Shown: positions 45,873 to 55,110 of the stretch, in pieces
Position numbering within the stretch: the stretch's first letter is position 1
How the letters are laid out: each line of letters starts with the position of its first letter
Assembly (NCBI GenBank): GCA_050950645.1
Contig: JBMNHZ010000010.1
Span: forward strand, 62,001 to 126,000
Direction: 5' to 3'
Source: BRH-c25 sp012519325
GTDB taxonomy: Bacteria; Bacillota; Clostridia; Lutisporales; Lutisporaceae
Length of the DNA: 64,000 nt
The notes under the pieces: generated by a model
The model's input: only the letters and a program-made list of their open reading frames with translations
Databases searched by the model: none
What the model was told of the DNA's origin: nothing
Made by a program: the position numbers and the translations under genes

Positions 45873-46613
45873 TTAAATTACAAGTCCTCCATCTACCGAA
45901 AGCACAGTACCTGTTATGTAGCTTGCCTCGTCGGATGCCAGGAACAGATATGCATTTGCAATATCCTCCGGTTTTCCCAGCCTTTGCATGGGGGTTTTTC
46001 CCTTGATTGAATCCAGTACCTTTTCAGGAACAGTCTCCAGCATGGGAGTCATTACAAAGCCGGGAGCAACCGCATTAACTCTTATGCCCTTTCTTCCAAG
46101 CTCCTTGGCCCAGGTTTTCGTCATGCCTATAACCCCCCACTTAGCTGCCGCGTAGTTTGTCTGCCCTATATTTCCATATATGCCCACAATCGACGAGGCA
46201 TTGAGTATTACGCCGCTTCCCTGCTCCGTCATTGTTTCCAATACGGCTTGGGCACAGTTGTATACTCCCTTAAGGTTTATGTTGATAACTTTATCAAACT
46301 GCTCTTCCGACATTTTCTTAAGCATCGCATCTGCTGTTATGCCTGCATTGTTAACAAGTATGTCTATTCTGCCCCATGCCTTCTTAACCTCTGCAACCAT
46401 TTCATCCACCTGTGTCCTGCTGCCCACGTCCACTTTGAAGCCCAGGGTCTCTGCCCCCTTTGACCTGATCTCCTCTGTAACTTCCTTTACTGCGTTTTCA
46501 CGTGTACCGCAAATTACCACCTTAGCCCCTTCCCGGGCAAAAACCATTGCGGTCTCCTTTCCTATACCCTTTGTAGAACCGGTTACAATAGCTACTTTAT
46601 CTTTAAGCCTCAT
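45873..46613 (-). CDS. fabG: SDR-family 3-oxoacyl-ACP/acetoacetyl-CoA reductase (FabG/PhaB type)
   Basis: 246 residues, full length. NAD(P) site TGSTKGIGKETAMVF, structural NNAG motif (VNNAGITADAM), and catalytic Ser-Tyr-Lys in NASSIVGIYGNIGQTNYAAA with the K in AAAKWGV. It follows a thiolase gene by 16 bases, which suggests reduction of acetoacetyl-CoA to (R)-3-hydroxybutyryl-CoA rather than, or as well as, fatty acid synthesis. No polymer synthase is seen, so butyrate-type or other 3-hydroxybutyryl metabolism is possible. Confidence 0.88.
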   Translation of the reverse strand: MRLKDKVAIVTGSTKGIGKETAMVFAREGAKVVICGTRENAVKEVTEEIRSKGAETLGFKVDVGSRTQVDEMVAEVKKAWGRIDILVNNAGITADAMLKKMSEEQFDKVININLKGVYNCAQAVLETMTEQGSGVILNASSIVGIYGNIGQTNYAAAKWGVIGMTKTWAKELGRKGIRVNAVAPGFVMTPMLETVPEKVLDSIKGKTPMQRLGKPEDIANAYLFLASDEASYITGTVLSVDGGLVI

Positions 46614-46629
46614 ACTCTCTCTCCTCTCT

Positions 46630-47814
46630 TCAGTTTTCCTGCATATCCACTATAAGGGCGGTTCCCATACCTCCGCCGATACATAAGGTTGCAAGGCCTT
46701 TTTTCGATTTTCTTCTCCTCATTTCGTAAAGAAGTGTTACAAGTATCCTTGCGCCACTGGCTCCCACCGGATGTCCTAAAGCAATTGCGCCTCCGTTTAC
46801 ATTCACTTTATTCATGTCAAAGCCTAAATCCCTTGCCACTGCAATAGACTGGGCCGCAAAAGCCTCATTGGCTTCAATAAGGTCTATATCCTCCAACTTC
46901 AGATTTGCTCTTTCCAATGCTTTCTTAACCGCCGGCACCGGCCCTATACCCATTATACTTGGGTCAACCCCTGCGGAAGCATAACTCACAATTTTGGCAA
47001 GAGGCTTCAACCCAAGCTCTTTCGCTTTATCTGCAGCCATTATAACCAATGCTGCGGCACCGTCATTTATACCCGATGCATTTCCGGCTGTTACAGTGCC
47101 ATCCTTCTTGAAGGCCGGCCTCAGCTTGGCCAGGGCTTCCGTTGTCACTCCCGCCCTTGGGAATTCATCGGTATCCACTACAATATCACCCTTCTTTGAA
47201 GGAATGACCACAGGGACTATCTCATCCTTGAACTTGCCTTCTCTAATCGCTGCTTCGGCTTTGTTCTGGCTGGAAGCGGCAAAAGCATCCTGCTCTTCTC
47301 TGGATATGTTATACTTTTCCGCCAGATTTTCGGCAGTCACACCCATGTGGTAATTGTTGAATATATCAGTGAGGGAGTCGTATATCATTGAATCTATTAT
47401 TTCTCCGTGACCCATTCTGTATCCCGTTCTGGCATTCCTCAGCAAATAAGGAGCCGCACTCATGTTCTCAGTTCCGCCTGCGACAACAACGTCACATTCT
47501 CCTGATATTATCTGCTGTGCGGCAATCTGTACCGTTCTCAAACCTGAACCGCATATCATATTGATCGTATAAGCGGGCTTCTCAATAGGTATCCCTGACT
47601 TCACAGCTACCTGCCGTGCCACTCCCTGGCCAAGGCCTGCCTGAAGAATACATCCCATGATAGTATCATCCACCATTTCAGGAGTGATTCCCGCTCTCTT
47701 AATTGCTTCCCTGACTGCAGCCACACCCAGATCAACCGCGGAAACACCTGCCAGACTTCCGTTGAAATTGCCGATTGCTGTTCTTGCCCCACTTGCGATA
47801 ACAACTTCTCTCAT
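46630..47814 (-). CDS. thlA: Acetyl-CoA C-acetyltransferase (thiolase)
   Basis: 394 residues, the standard thiolase II length. The acyl-binding Cys is in NMICGSGLRTVQIAAQ (residue about 88), the catalytic His in GGAIALGHPVGASGARIL, and the C-terminal Cys in GLATLCIGGGMG. It condenses two acetyl-CoA to acetoacetyl-CoA and is the first gene of the two-gene operon with the SDR reductase. The start ATG has GAGGAGG nearby. Confidence 0.93.
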   Translation of the reverse strand: MREVVIASGARTAIGNFNGSLAGVSAVDLGVAAVREAIKRAGITPEMVDDTIMGCILQAGLGQGVARQVAVKSGIPIEKPAYTINMICGSGLRTVQIAAQQIISGECDVVVAGGTENMSAAPYLLRNARTGYRMGHGEIIDSMIYDSLTDIFNNYHMGVTAENLAEKYNISREEQDAFAASSQNKAEAAIREGKFKDEIVPVVIPSKKGDIVVDTDEFPRAGVTTEALAKLRPAFKKDGTVTAGNASGINDGAAALVIMAADKAKELGLKPLAKIVSYASAGVDPSIMGIGPVPAVKKALERANLKLEDIDLIEANEAFAAQSIAVARDLGFDMNKVNVNGGAIALGHPVGASGARILVTLLYEMRRRKSKKGLATLCIGGGMGTALIVDMQEN

Positions 47815-47955
47815 TGTATATTATACCTCCTCAATGAATTTTTTACTATTCATATTAGGATATTGCAACTTTTATGCCAAGTATTCAAAGCCAGCAATAT
47901 AGCTGCCGCGCAGCTTCAAAGCCCTATCTTAACTCTCGTATCTAATACTTTTCGC

Positions 47956-48912
47956 CTAAAATTGGGCATATTCTTGCCTCTTGTACCAGTCTATAAACTT
48001 TTCTATTCCTTCTTCAATTGAAACCTCAGGATTATATCCCAATATAGTTTTCGATTTTGTTATGTCCGCATAGGTGTGTTCCATATCTCCCTTCTGTACC
48101 GGCAAATACACTCTGCGTGCAGATTTACCAAGCTTTTGTTCTATTAAGTCTATCAGATCATTAAGCTTTATTGGGTTTGAATTTCCCAGGTTGAATATAT
48201 CAAATGAACATTTGAGATAAATTGAAGCAACTATCCCATTAATAATATCATCAATATATGTGTAGTCTCTTGAACTTGTCCCATCTCCCCATATAGGCAC
48301 CTCTTTCCCTTCATCTATCAGCCTTGTAAAATAATGTATAGCCATTTCCGGCCTTTGTCTTGGGCCATAAACTGTGAAAAACCTCAAGCATACTACCGGT
48401 ATGTCATAAAGCATATTATAGGTACTGCAAAATAACTCTCCGGCCAGCTTAGCTGCTGCATAAGGCGATATCGGCGACTTTATTCCGTCTTCTTTAAAAG
48501 GAATAGAATTTAATCCGTATACGGAAGAGGTTGATGCAAAAATAAATTTCTTTACTTTAAAATCTCTGCTGAATTCAAGAAGATTGATTGTTCCTTTGAT
48601 ATCCACATCAACATACTCAAGGGGGCTTCCAATGGATGCTCTGACTCCTGCAAGGGCTGCAATATGAACTACGGTATCTATATTAAATGTATTGAATGTT
48701 TTCTCTAAAAGCTTCCTATCTCTTATATCTCCTTCAATAAGGGTATATCTCCTGTTTGAAAGGGCTGTCAATATATTCTTTCTTTTAATTTTCGGATCAT
48801 AAAAGTCATTAAAATTATCTAAATTTATTACCCTATATCCAAGCTCCAGAAGCTTTTCACACAAATGAGAGCCTATAAATCCCGCTCCACCGGTAACCAA
48901 AACAGTACTCAT
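47956..48912 (-). CDS. NAD-dependent nucleotide-sugar epimerase, UDP-glucuronate 4-epimerase-like
   Basis: 318 residues of the extended SDR family: Rossmann motif VTGGAGFIGSHLCEKLLELG, catalytic SSVYG (STSSVYGLNSIPFKE), and Y-x-x-x-K in SPYAAAKLAGELFC, followed by YGPRQRPEMAIHYF. It overlaps the UDP-glucose dehydrogenase gene by four bases, so UDP-glucuronate is the most likely substrate, giving UDP-galacturonate; UDP-glucose 4-epimerase remains possible. Confidence 0.88.
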   Translation of the reverse strand: MSTVLVTGGAGFIGSHLCEKLLELGYRVINLDNFNDFYDPKIKRKNILTALSNRRYTLIEGDIRDRKLLEKTFNTFNIDTVVHIAALAGVRASIGSPLEYVDVDIKGTINLLEFSRDFKVKKFIFASTSSVYGLNSIPFKEDGIKSPISPYAAAKLAGELFCSTYNMLYDIPVVCLRFFTVYGPRQRPEMAIHYFTRLIDEGKEVPIWGDGTSSRDYTYIDDIINGIVASIYLKCSFDIFNLGNSNPIKLNDLIDLIEQKLGKSARRVYLPVQKGDMEHTYADITKSKTILGYNPEVSIEEGIEKFIDWYKRQEYAQF

Positions 48913-50225
48913 TTTCTTCCCACTCCCTTGTATAAAAAACCGAAGCTTTTTACATAGTCAGGCTCATATATATTTCTTAGATCCACAAAAGCCGGATTGC
49001 GAACAATAGATTTCAATTTTAAAAAATCCAATCCGGTAAAATCCTTCCATTCGGTAACAATCACAATGCAGTCGCTGCCTTCACAAGCCGAATATACATC
49101 ACTGCAATATTCAACCGAAAGATCAGGATATACTTTTTTTGCATTTACCATAGCTTCAGGATCATAAGCTTTGATTTTAGCTCCATTATCCAGAAGCATT
49201 CTTATAATATTTATAGCAGGCGCTTCCCGGATGTCATCGGTTTCCGGTTTGAAAGCAATTCCTAAAATTGTGATTGTCTTATTCTCAATATCGCCGATTG
49301 TTTTTTTTATCTTTTCAAACATTATTCCGGGCCGGTTATCATTTACTTCCACAGTGCTGTTTACAATCATAGGTAAGCATCCAAGCTTCTTGCCAATATT
49401 TACAAGGGCCTTAGTATCCTTAGGAAAACAGCTGCCTCCGTAGCCCGGCCCCGGATTTAAAAACTTCGGCCCTATTCTGCTGTCCAGCCCCATTGCTTTA
49501 GATACAACGCTGATATCAGCATTGCAGAAGTCGCACATATCTGCTATCTCGTTTATATAGCTTATTTTTGTTGCCAGGAAGGCATTGGAAGCATATTTTA
49601 TCATTTCAGCCGTTTCTATATTAGACACAACCATTGGCAAATCCAACTGAATCTGAACTGCATATATCCTTTTCATAATATTTATGGCTGCTTCACTTTC
49701 AGCACCAATCACAATTCTGTCAGGCTTCAGGAAGTCCTTAACAGCAGTTCCTTCCCGCAGAAATTCAGGATTAGATACAACATCAAAGTCATGCCATTTG
49801 CCTTTCTGCTGTAAAATGGTTTTAACTACTGATTTAATCCATTGTCCCGTTCCTACGGGTACAGTGCTTTTACATACGATAACCTTATAATCCTCAATAT
49901 GATTTGCTATATCTCGTACTGCCTGATGCACATATTTCATGTCAGCCGAACCATCCTCCAATGGTGGCGTGCCCACTGCAATAAAAATCACTTCAGCGTT
50001 TTCTACGGCATTTTTTATAGATGTTGTAAAATTTAACCTTCCCAAATCGTAGTTTTCTTTAATAATACTCTCCAGACCCGGTTCATATATCGGAACAACT
50101 CCATTTTTTAATTTATTGATTTTATCCTCATCAATATCCATACAAATCACATTCATGCCCAGCAGTGCAAGACATCCGCCCGTAACCAATCCTACATAAC
50201 CGGCACCAATAACTGCTATATTCAT
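48909..50225 (-). CDS. ugd: UDP-glucose 6-dehydrogenase
   Basis: 438 residues from ATG 50225, behind AGGAAGGAGG; an in-frame start at 50246 is weaker. NAD-binding IAVIGAGYVGLVTGGCLALL, catalytic Cys in GPGYGGSCFPKDTKAL, and KPETDDIREAP in the C-terminal domain. It oxidises UDP-glucose to UDP-glucuronate with two NAD+. It overlaps the epimerase gene and follows the glycosyltransferase gene by 27 bases, so the three form an operon for a uronic-acid polysaccharide. Confidence 0.93.
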   Translation of the reverse strand: MNIAVIGAGYVGLVTGGCLALLGMNVICMDIDEDKINKLKNGVVPIYEPGLESIIKENYDLGRLNFTTSIKNAVENAEVIFIAVGTPPLEDGSADMKYVHQAVRDIANHIEDYKVIVCKSTVPVGTGQWIKSVVKTILQQKGKWHDFDVVSNPEFLREGTAVKDFLKPDRIVIGAESEAAINIMKRIYAVQIQLDLPMVVSNIETAEMIKYASNAFLATKISYINEIADMCDFCNADISVVSKAMGLDSRIGPKFLNPGPGYGGSCFPKDTKALVNIGKKLGCLPMIVNSTVEVNDNRPGIMFEKIKKTIGDIENKTITILGIAFKPETDDIREAPAINIIRMLLDNGAKIKAYDPEAMVNAKKVYPDLSVEYCSDVYSACEGSDCIVIVTEWKDFTGLDFLKLKSIVRNPAFVDLRNIYEPDYVKSFGFLYKGVGRK

Positions 50226-50252
50226 AGTAATCCTCCTTCCTGTCATAGTCTC

Positions 50253-51386
50253 CTAAGCCCTTTGAAAAAGCTGCAATAAATCATTGGCGACTCTTTCCCA
50301 GTTATAACGCAGAACTGCAAGACTGCGCCCTTTTTTACCGAGTTTAAGCGCCATATCAGGATTGTCAAGCAGATAGTTTATTGCATACGTAAATTCATCA
50401 GGATTACTATAATCGTCTATTTCTATGCCGTTCCCGTATTCCCAGGATACTACCTCGGCATTTCCTCCTCTGTTCGTTGTTATAATAGGCAAGCCTGCGG
50501 CCATTGCTTCATAATGTACCCTTGACAATGGCTCTTCCCATTGAGATGCGCATAAGAATATATCGCCTAAACTGAAGAAATCAGGCATTTCTGACGGCGG
50601 AACAAATCCGGTGAATAACACAGGCCCTTTCATATTTTCGGAAAATGACTTCAGAGACCGTATATAATCATCGGATTTATTATTGCCATACCATTTACTT
50701 CCAACCACAACTAATGCTACATCATTTCTGTATTCCATAACTTTTCCCATTGCTTTTAGTACTATATCCGACCCCTTCTTGGGGCTAAGCCTGCTTACAT
50801 AAAGAACTATTTTATCCTTGCCCAGCTTTGATTTTAATTCGGCCTTATTATTAGTTCTATTCTCAGACCACCAGGGTTGATATTTATCAACATCAACCCC
50901 TGAGTAAACTACATTCAATTTTCTATCCGCAATAGGATATAATCTTCTGATCCCGTCAGCAATAAACTTGCTGACGGTGGTGATAAATTCTACCATTTCT
51001 ATGCATTCAACAGCTGTTTCAGCAGGTATCTTTTCAGGGAGAAACATTTCATTATGAATGCTGAGGCTAAATTTTGCATTTTTTAGCTTCTTGCCTAAAA
51101 CAGGAACCCAAAGAGGCCTGTTGAATACATGAACTATATCAAACTCATCTTTTAGCTGAGCCATTACATTATTAAGGTATTCCTTCTTGTTCCTGCCGGG
51201 GACTCTTATATAGTTCACTCCGTCTACTATCTCTTGCTCAGGTAAACTGGGATGCGCTATACAAAAGACAGTCACTTCATGATATCTTGATAAATAAGGC
51301 AAAACGCCATCGATATATTGTTGAATTGCGCCGCCTAAAACTGGGGGAACAGGAAGCTTTTCCGTACAAATCAATGCAATTTTCAT
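50253..51386 (-). CDS. Family 4 glycosyltransferase (CotSA-like)
   Basis: 377 residues, GT-B fold. The N-terminal domain starts MKIALICTEKLPVPPVLGGA and the C-terminal domain has VLYVSRLSPKKGSDIVLKAM and the E-x7-E motif region GDIFLCASQWEEPLSRVHYE. CotSA proteins of spore coats belong to this family, and the neighbouring CotS genes support a spore-coat role, but any surface polysaccharide is possible. It is the first gene of the operon with ugd and the epimerase. Confidence 0.88.
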   Translation of the reverse strand: MKIALICTEKLPVPPVLGGAIQQYIDGVLPYLSRYHEVTVFCIAHPSLPEQEIVDGVNYIRVPGRNKKEYLNNVMAQLKDEFDIVHVFNRPLWVPVLGKKLKNAKFSLSIHNEMFLPEKIPAETAVECIEMVEFITTVSKFIADGIRRLYPIADRKLNVVYSGVDVDKYQPWWSENRTNNKAELKSKLGKDKIVLYVSRLSPKKGSDIVLKAMGKVMEYRNDVALVVVGSKWYGNNKSDDYIRSLKSFSENMKGPVLFTGFVPPSEMPDFFSLGDIFLCASQWEEPLSRVHYEAMAAGLPIITTNRGGNAEVVSWEYGNGIEIDDYSNPDEFTYAINYLLDNPDMALKLGKKGRSLAVLRYNWERVANDLLQLFQRA

Positions 51387-51588
51387 TATTTCACACCTCC
51401 GACCCTCAAATTTGGAATTTCATTTGCATCCGAAAAAACATGCACAAGCACTAATACTATTTAGTAACTGACTTGTCCTAGTACATAATATAACGAAGTT
51501 CAATTTTTGATACAGATTATGCTAAATAATGGGATGTATTTGAGATATGCCTTAAGAAGAAGTTGAATTATTGTTGCAAAATGAGTAA

Positions 51589-51596
51589 CATACAAT
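51589..51596 (+). promoter_or_regulatory. Possible sigma-E/K-type -10 element
   Basis: CATACAAT at 51589-51596 matches the mother-cell sigma -10 consensus, with an AT-rich -35 candidate (GAATTATT) about 14-22 bases upstream and a 60-base leader before the amphi-Trp gene. It fits the predicted sporulation role of the CotS genes downstream; no further evidence. Confidence 0.35.
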
Positions 51597-51671
51597 GTTA
51601 TATCTGAGTATTATTTTAGTGAGAGGGGCCAAGCCTTAAAGAAATATATAGATTCAGAGGGAGGTGTTATT

Positions 51672-51878
51672 ATGAAATATCAGGAGGAATTTGTCGGAAC
51701 AAAAGCAGAACTCAGCGACTTTATCAAAAAAGTTATACCGGAACTCTTTGCCGGAAAGCTGGAAGTTGAAGGCCAGACAGTACGCATCCCCGCTGACCGT
51801 GACATTGAATACAAAATAAAATATGATTCAGTAGGGTCCATAAACATCAAGATGTCATGGGAAAACGAGGAAGAATAA
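51672..51878 (+). CDS. Amphi-Trp domain protein
   Basis: 68 residues, starting MKYQEEFVGTKAELSDFIKK behind AGGGAGGTG, with IKYDSVGSINIKMSWENEEE at the end. This is the small amphi-Trp domain (short amphipathic strand-helix with conserved Trp near the C terminus). The function is unknown; in clostridia it often lies beside cotS and glycosyltransferase genes. It precedes two cotS genes by 45 bases and is probably co-transcribed. Confidence 0.8.
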   Translation: MKYQEEFVGTKAELSDFIKKVIPELFAGKLEVEGQTVRIPADRDIEYKIKYDSVGSINIKMSWENEEE

Positions 51879-51931
51879 ATCAGGGGCGGATCTATCCCCC
51901 CTGATTACAACCTTTTCAGGGAGTGATTGCT

Positions 51932-52981
51932 TTGAGCGGTATCAACCAGGAACCCATAAATGAAGTACTAAGCAATTATGATATTAAAGTTGAGGGGATT
52001 AGAAATGAATCATACAAAGACAAAAAAGGTGTATGGTGGGTACAGACACCCCAAGGCTATAAGATATTAAAGAAAATATCCAATTCGGAAGATACATTTA
52101 AGTATATCCTGTCAGCTGTCAAGCACCTAACTAATAACGGGATACGCATACCCAAGATTAACAGCACCAGAGACGGCAGAGATTATGTTAATATTAGCGG
52201 TACCTGCTATGTTCTTTCAGACGCTGTAAATGGAAGAAACCCCAGATATGAATCTCCTCGGGAGCTTGAGGCGGTTATCAAGGAAATGGCAAGGTTCCAT
52301 CGGGCTTCGGCAGGCTTTTCCTCTCTACCCGGTACCAAACCTAAAGTTCACCTTGGAAAATGGATCGAGGACTATCAGGAACAAATAGATGATATGGAAA
52401 AGTTCTATAAATATGAGAAAGCTCAAGAGCAAACCGGAGCCATAGGTAAGTTAATTATCCATGAGTTTCCCGGATTCTACAGCCGGGCGATAAATGCAAT
52501 AAACGGTTTAAAAGGATCTGAGTACAAGGAGTGGGTTGATAAGGTAAGTAAGACCGGCGGCCTCTGTCATCAGGATTTTGCAGCAGGAAACCTGCTTATG
52601 GATACCTCAAACACCATGTATGTATTGGATACTGACTCTATAACCATAGATATACCAGCCAGGGATATCAGAAAAATTTTCAACAAGGTTATGAAGAAAG
52701 TCGGGAGCTGGAACATCGATCTTACCGAGAAAATAATGGACTACTACCAATCCGAAAATCCTCTTTCCCTGTCAGAGTGGCATGTGGTCAAGCTGGACCT
52801 TATGTTCCCACATCTTTTCATAGGTGCTATGAATAAATACTATTACAAGCGGGATAAGGAATGGTCATACGGAAAATACCTTCTAAGGCTAAGAGAAATG
52901 TCTGCCTTCGAAAAGAGCATAATACAGGTGCTTGATAATTTTGAATCCCTGCTGCCTGGGAAACTTAGTCGGAAGGAGTGA
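51932..52981 (+). CDS. CotS family spore coat protein (kinase-like fold)
   Basis: 349 residues from a TTG at 51932, eight bases after GGGAG; the longer GTG start at 51923 overlaps that ribosome site. It has a choline/aminoglycoside phosphotransferase-like fold, with GLCHQDFAAGNLLM (catalytic loop H-x-D-x(4)-N) and VLDTDSITIDIPARDIRKIF (metal-binding DxD region). CotS-family members decorate the spore coat and probably phosphorylate a sugar or lipid substrate. It overlaps the next cotS gene. Confidence 0.88.
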   Translation: MSGINQEPINEVLSNYDIKVEGIRNESYKDKKGVWWVQTPQGYKILKKISNSEDTFKYILSAVKHLTNNGIRIPKINSTRDGRDYVNISGTCYVLSDAVNGRNPRYESPRELEAVIKEMARFHRASAGFSSLPGTKPKVHLGKWIEDYQEQIDDMEKFYKYEKAQEQTGAIGKLIIHEFPGFYSRAINAINGLKGSEYKEWVDKVSKTGGLCHQDFAAGNLLMDTSNTMYVLDTDSITIDIPARDIRKIFNKVMKKVGSWNIDLTEKIMDYYQSENPLSLSEWHVVKLDLMFPHLFIGAMNKYYYKRDKEWSYGKYLLRLREMSAFEKSIIQVLDNFESLLPGKLSRKE

Positions 52982-52986
52982 GCTGC

Positions 52987-54009
52987 TTGGATAACCATAT
53001 GAAAGATTCAAACAGTCTTGTTAAGCTGGCACTTGATGTATTAAAAAACTATGACATATCGCCATCAGCTGTGACAGTAGTCCAAAGCGGAAGTATAAAG
53101 ACTGTATGGAAAATCCGGGCCGGCAGTGAAACGCTTTGCCTCAAGAGGTTGAAACAAACCTATGACAAGGCTCTCTTCTCAGTCAATGCCCAGATATATA
53201 TAAAAAACAAAGGAGGAAATGTTCCCGGAATAATGCTTAACATAAACAACCAGCCAATAACCATTTATGATGACCAGCTTTTTGTTGTTTATGAATGGTT
53301 GAACGGGAGAGATCTAAACTTCGACATAAGTAAAGACCTGGAGTTGGCTGTCAAAGGACTGGCCAAATTCCATACGTTTTCAAAGGGCTACAGTCCTGTT
53401 GAAAATGCAAGAACCTCTTCCAAGCTTGGTAAGTTACCGGAGCAGTATGCTTCAATGAAAAACAAGTTCGCAGAATGGAAAGCAATTGCCGCAGATAACG
53501 CTTCAGCTCCACATCATTCAACTTACCTGAAATACGCTGATTCCATGATTGCAATAGCAGGAAGAGCTATAGAACTCATAAACAAATCATCCTATGACAG
53601 CCTAACCGGTCCGGGCTCCGACTCCGTAGTGCTGTGTCATCAGGATTACGGCAAGGGTAATGCCCTTATGACCGACAACGGAATATATGTGCTCGACTTG
53701 GATGGTGTAACCTTTGACCTTCCCTCCAGGGACTTAAGAAAAATAATTGGTAAACTAGCCGAAAACAAAAACCATTGGAGTGTATGCCTCATTAATGAGG
53801 TCACAGATTGGTATACCCAGATAAATCCCATGGATGAGAAGGAAAAGCATGTCTTGTATATTGACCTGCTGTTCCCCCATTGGTTCTTTGGACTTGTAAA
53901 GAATATTTACAAATCCAATAAAGCTGTTAAGTCGGCTAAAATTGAAAAGATATGCAAACTAGAGCAGTACAAGGTCCCGATTTTGGATTCCTTGCTGCAA
54001 AATAAATAG
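52987..54009 (+). CDS. CotS family spore coat protein (second copy)
   Basis: 340 residues from TTG 52987, eight bases after AGGAG; a GTG at 52978 lies inside the ribosome site and an ATG at 52999 is another option. The phosphotransferase motifs are conserved: VLCHQDYGKGNALM and VLDLDGVTFDLPSRDLRKII. It is a paralogue of the preceding gene, in one operon with it and the amphi-Trp gene. Both copies use TTG starts. Confidence 0.87.
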   Translation: MDNHMKDSNSLVKLALDVLKNYDISPSAVTVVQSGSIKTVWKIRAGSETLCLKRLKQTYDKALFSVNAQIYIKNKGGNVPGIMLNINNQPITIYDDQLFVVYEWLNGRDLNFDISKDLELAVKGLAKFHTFSKGYSPVENARTSSKLGKLPEQYASMKNKFAEWKAIAADNASAPHHSTYLKYADSMIAIAGRAIELINKSSYDSLTGPGSDSVVLCHQDYGKGNALMTDNGIYVLDLDGVTFDLPSRDLRKIIGKLAENKNHWSVCLINEVTDWYTQINPMDEKEKHVLYIDLLFPHWFFGLVKNIYKSNKAVKSAKIEKICKLEQYKVPILDSLLQNK

Positions 54010-54068
54010 CTTGAAAATTACAGGCCGATATCTGTCTTTGATATCGGCCATTAAAAGTGTATCAGTTA

Positions 54069-54362
54069 CTATTTCCAAAACTCCATGAGATTATCCCTGC
54101 ATTTCGGTTCCTCCTTCTTTGCAGTAAACTGTTCTGCTTTGAACATGCATTCCAATTCCTTCTTTTTAGCAGCCAGATGCTCTTCTGCTTCATTCATATT
54201 TTTCTTATACTTGGCAACCAGCTTTCTATTGCACACTTGTCTAGGTATCAGCTTAAGTATTTTACCAAATTCCTCTACTTTTACTTCAAGCACTGCTACC
54301 TCCTGCTTTAATTGGATAAATTCATTTGACAGCTTTCCCCGGTATAAACCGCCTCGATCCAT
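54069..54362 (-). CDS. Unrecognised coiled-coil protein, GKILKLIPRQ-CNRKL family (copy B)
   Basis: 97 residues from ATG 54362, nine bases after AGAGGTGA; a longer frame from 54458 is less likely. There is a long helix (SNEFIQLKQEVAVLEVKVEE) and then FGKILKLIPRQVCNRKLVAK, a motif shared closely with the C terminus of the protein at 56676-57176, followed by a charged Lys/Glu helix. There is one Cys near the end (PKCRDNLMEFWK). No signal peptide or catalytic motif is visible. It is the last gene of the second copy of a duplicated three-gene unit next to spore coat genes; function unknown. Confidence 0.7.
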   Translation of the reverse strand: MDRGGLYRGKLSNEFIQLKQEVAVLEVKVEEFGKILKLIPRQVCNRKLVAKYKKNMNEAEEHLAAKKKELECMFKAEQFTAKKEEPKCRDNLMEFWK

Positions 54363-54403
54363 GTTTTTATCACCTCTCTTGCTGGATTCTGTTATGTATC
54401 CGG

Positions 54404-54430
54404 AGGATAAATGGCTTTGCCATTTATCCT
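54404..54430. promoter_or_regulatory. Hairpin between copy A and copy B genes
   Basis: AGGATAAATGGC (54404-54415) pairs perfectly with 54419-54430 across a 3-base loop. On the minus strand no T run follows, so it is probably an mRNA stabiliser or a weak attenuator rather than a full terminator. The parallel unit has a different hairpin in the same place. Confidence 0.5.
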
Positions 54431-54458
54431 TTTCTAGTTTTGAACTTATGTTGCACAA

Positions 54459-54701
54459 TTAGCATTTACCATGGCCGCGTTTGTTATCTTCTTCTTCACA
54501 AACTGCGTTGACGTTGATTATTACCACATTGTTCAAAACAAATATGAACTTTATTTTCTTTGGGCAGCAGCAATCATCATTACCATTACAGCCACCATCA
54601 CTTTCTCTATAGCTCATCATTTCTCTGACAGCATCCATATTCTCGGCAAGTACCCTTGCTGCATCAGCTGATAGTAATTCTGGCATCTTTACATATTCCA
54701 T
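54459..54701 (-). CDS. Unrecognised small Cys-rich protein, MPEL module plus CCCPKK motif (copy A)
   Basis: 80 residues starting MEYVKMPELLSADAARVLAE behind AAGGAGGTGAA. An N-terminal amphipathic helix carries MPELLS-x-x-AARVLAEN, then a Gly/Asn/Asp linker, then CCCPKKIKFIFVLNNVVIIN with VNAVCEEED. The CCCPKK cluster followed by a hydrophobic beta hairpin and acidic tail repeats in the protein at 57265-57570. I do not recognise the family. It is a candidate sporulation or coat protein by neighbourhood. Confidence 0.7.
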   Translation of the reverse strand: MEYVKMPELLSADAARVLAENMDAVREMMSYRESDGGCNGNDDCCCPKKIKFIFVLNNVVIINVNAVCEEEDNKRGHGKC

Positions 54702-54892
54702 AAATTCACCTCCTTGTACAATTATTTTGTATTAAATCAGTGACCAAAGCCACTGTTCGACCCATTAAAAGTCATAGTTAACATAACACTTCAAATTTTA
54801 TTCTTTTCCAAACATCAAGCACATCATCCGGCTTCACATCTTAGCCATTATGCCAGCGTTTGTTGGCCTGAACTTTGACAATCATGTATAAT

Positions 54893-55080
54893 ATCTTCCG
54901 GACTTGGAAGGTGTGTGTTTCACCTCCTGGGACGGACCTTGGCGGGCCGATTACCCGTATGAAAGAGTATTTTTCCATTCCGGTAAGTCTACATGATTTG
55001 GCTGGTTGAGGCCAGCTTTTTAGCTGGTTCCTCGTGTCACATGCAAGGTTGTTTGCTTACATGAGAAGGAATGGAGGCTT
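54893..55080 (+). ncRNA. Candidate bridge RNA region of the IS110 element
   Basis: The 5' non-coding end starts just after a TATAAT (54887-54892) with TTGGCC 18 bases upstream. Hairpins include CTTCC-GGACTT-GGAAG (54895) and GCTGG-TTGAG-GCCAGC (about 55000), separated by single-stranded loops. IS110-group elements encode a bridge RNA that directs DNA recognition in this position. The loops that would pair with target and donor are not assigned here. Confidence 0.45.
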
Positions 55081-55110
55081 TTAAGTCCATTAATTTTTTA
55101 AGGAGGCATT

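Noticed and set aside
51672..51878. Amphi-Trp gene as part of the duplicated peptide system
   Set aside because: It shares no motif with the KSY-AIGRR, MPEL or GKILKLIPRQ proteins and belongs to a known small-domain family.
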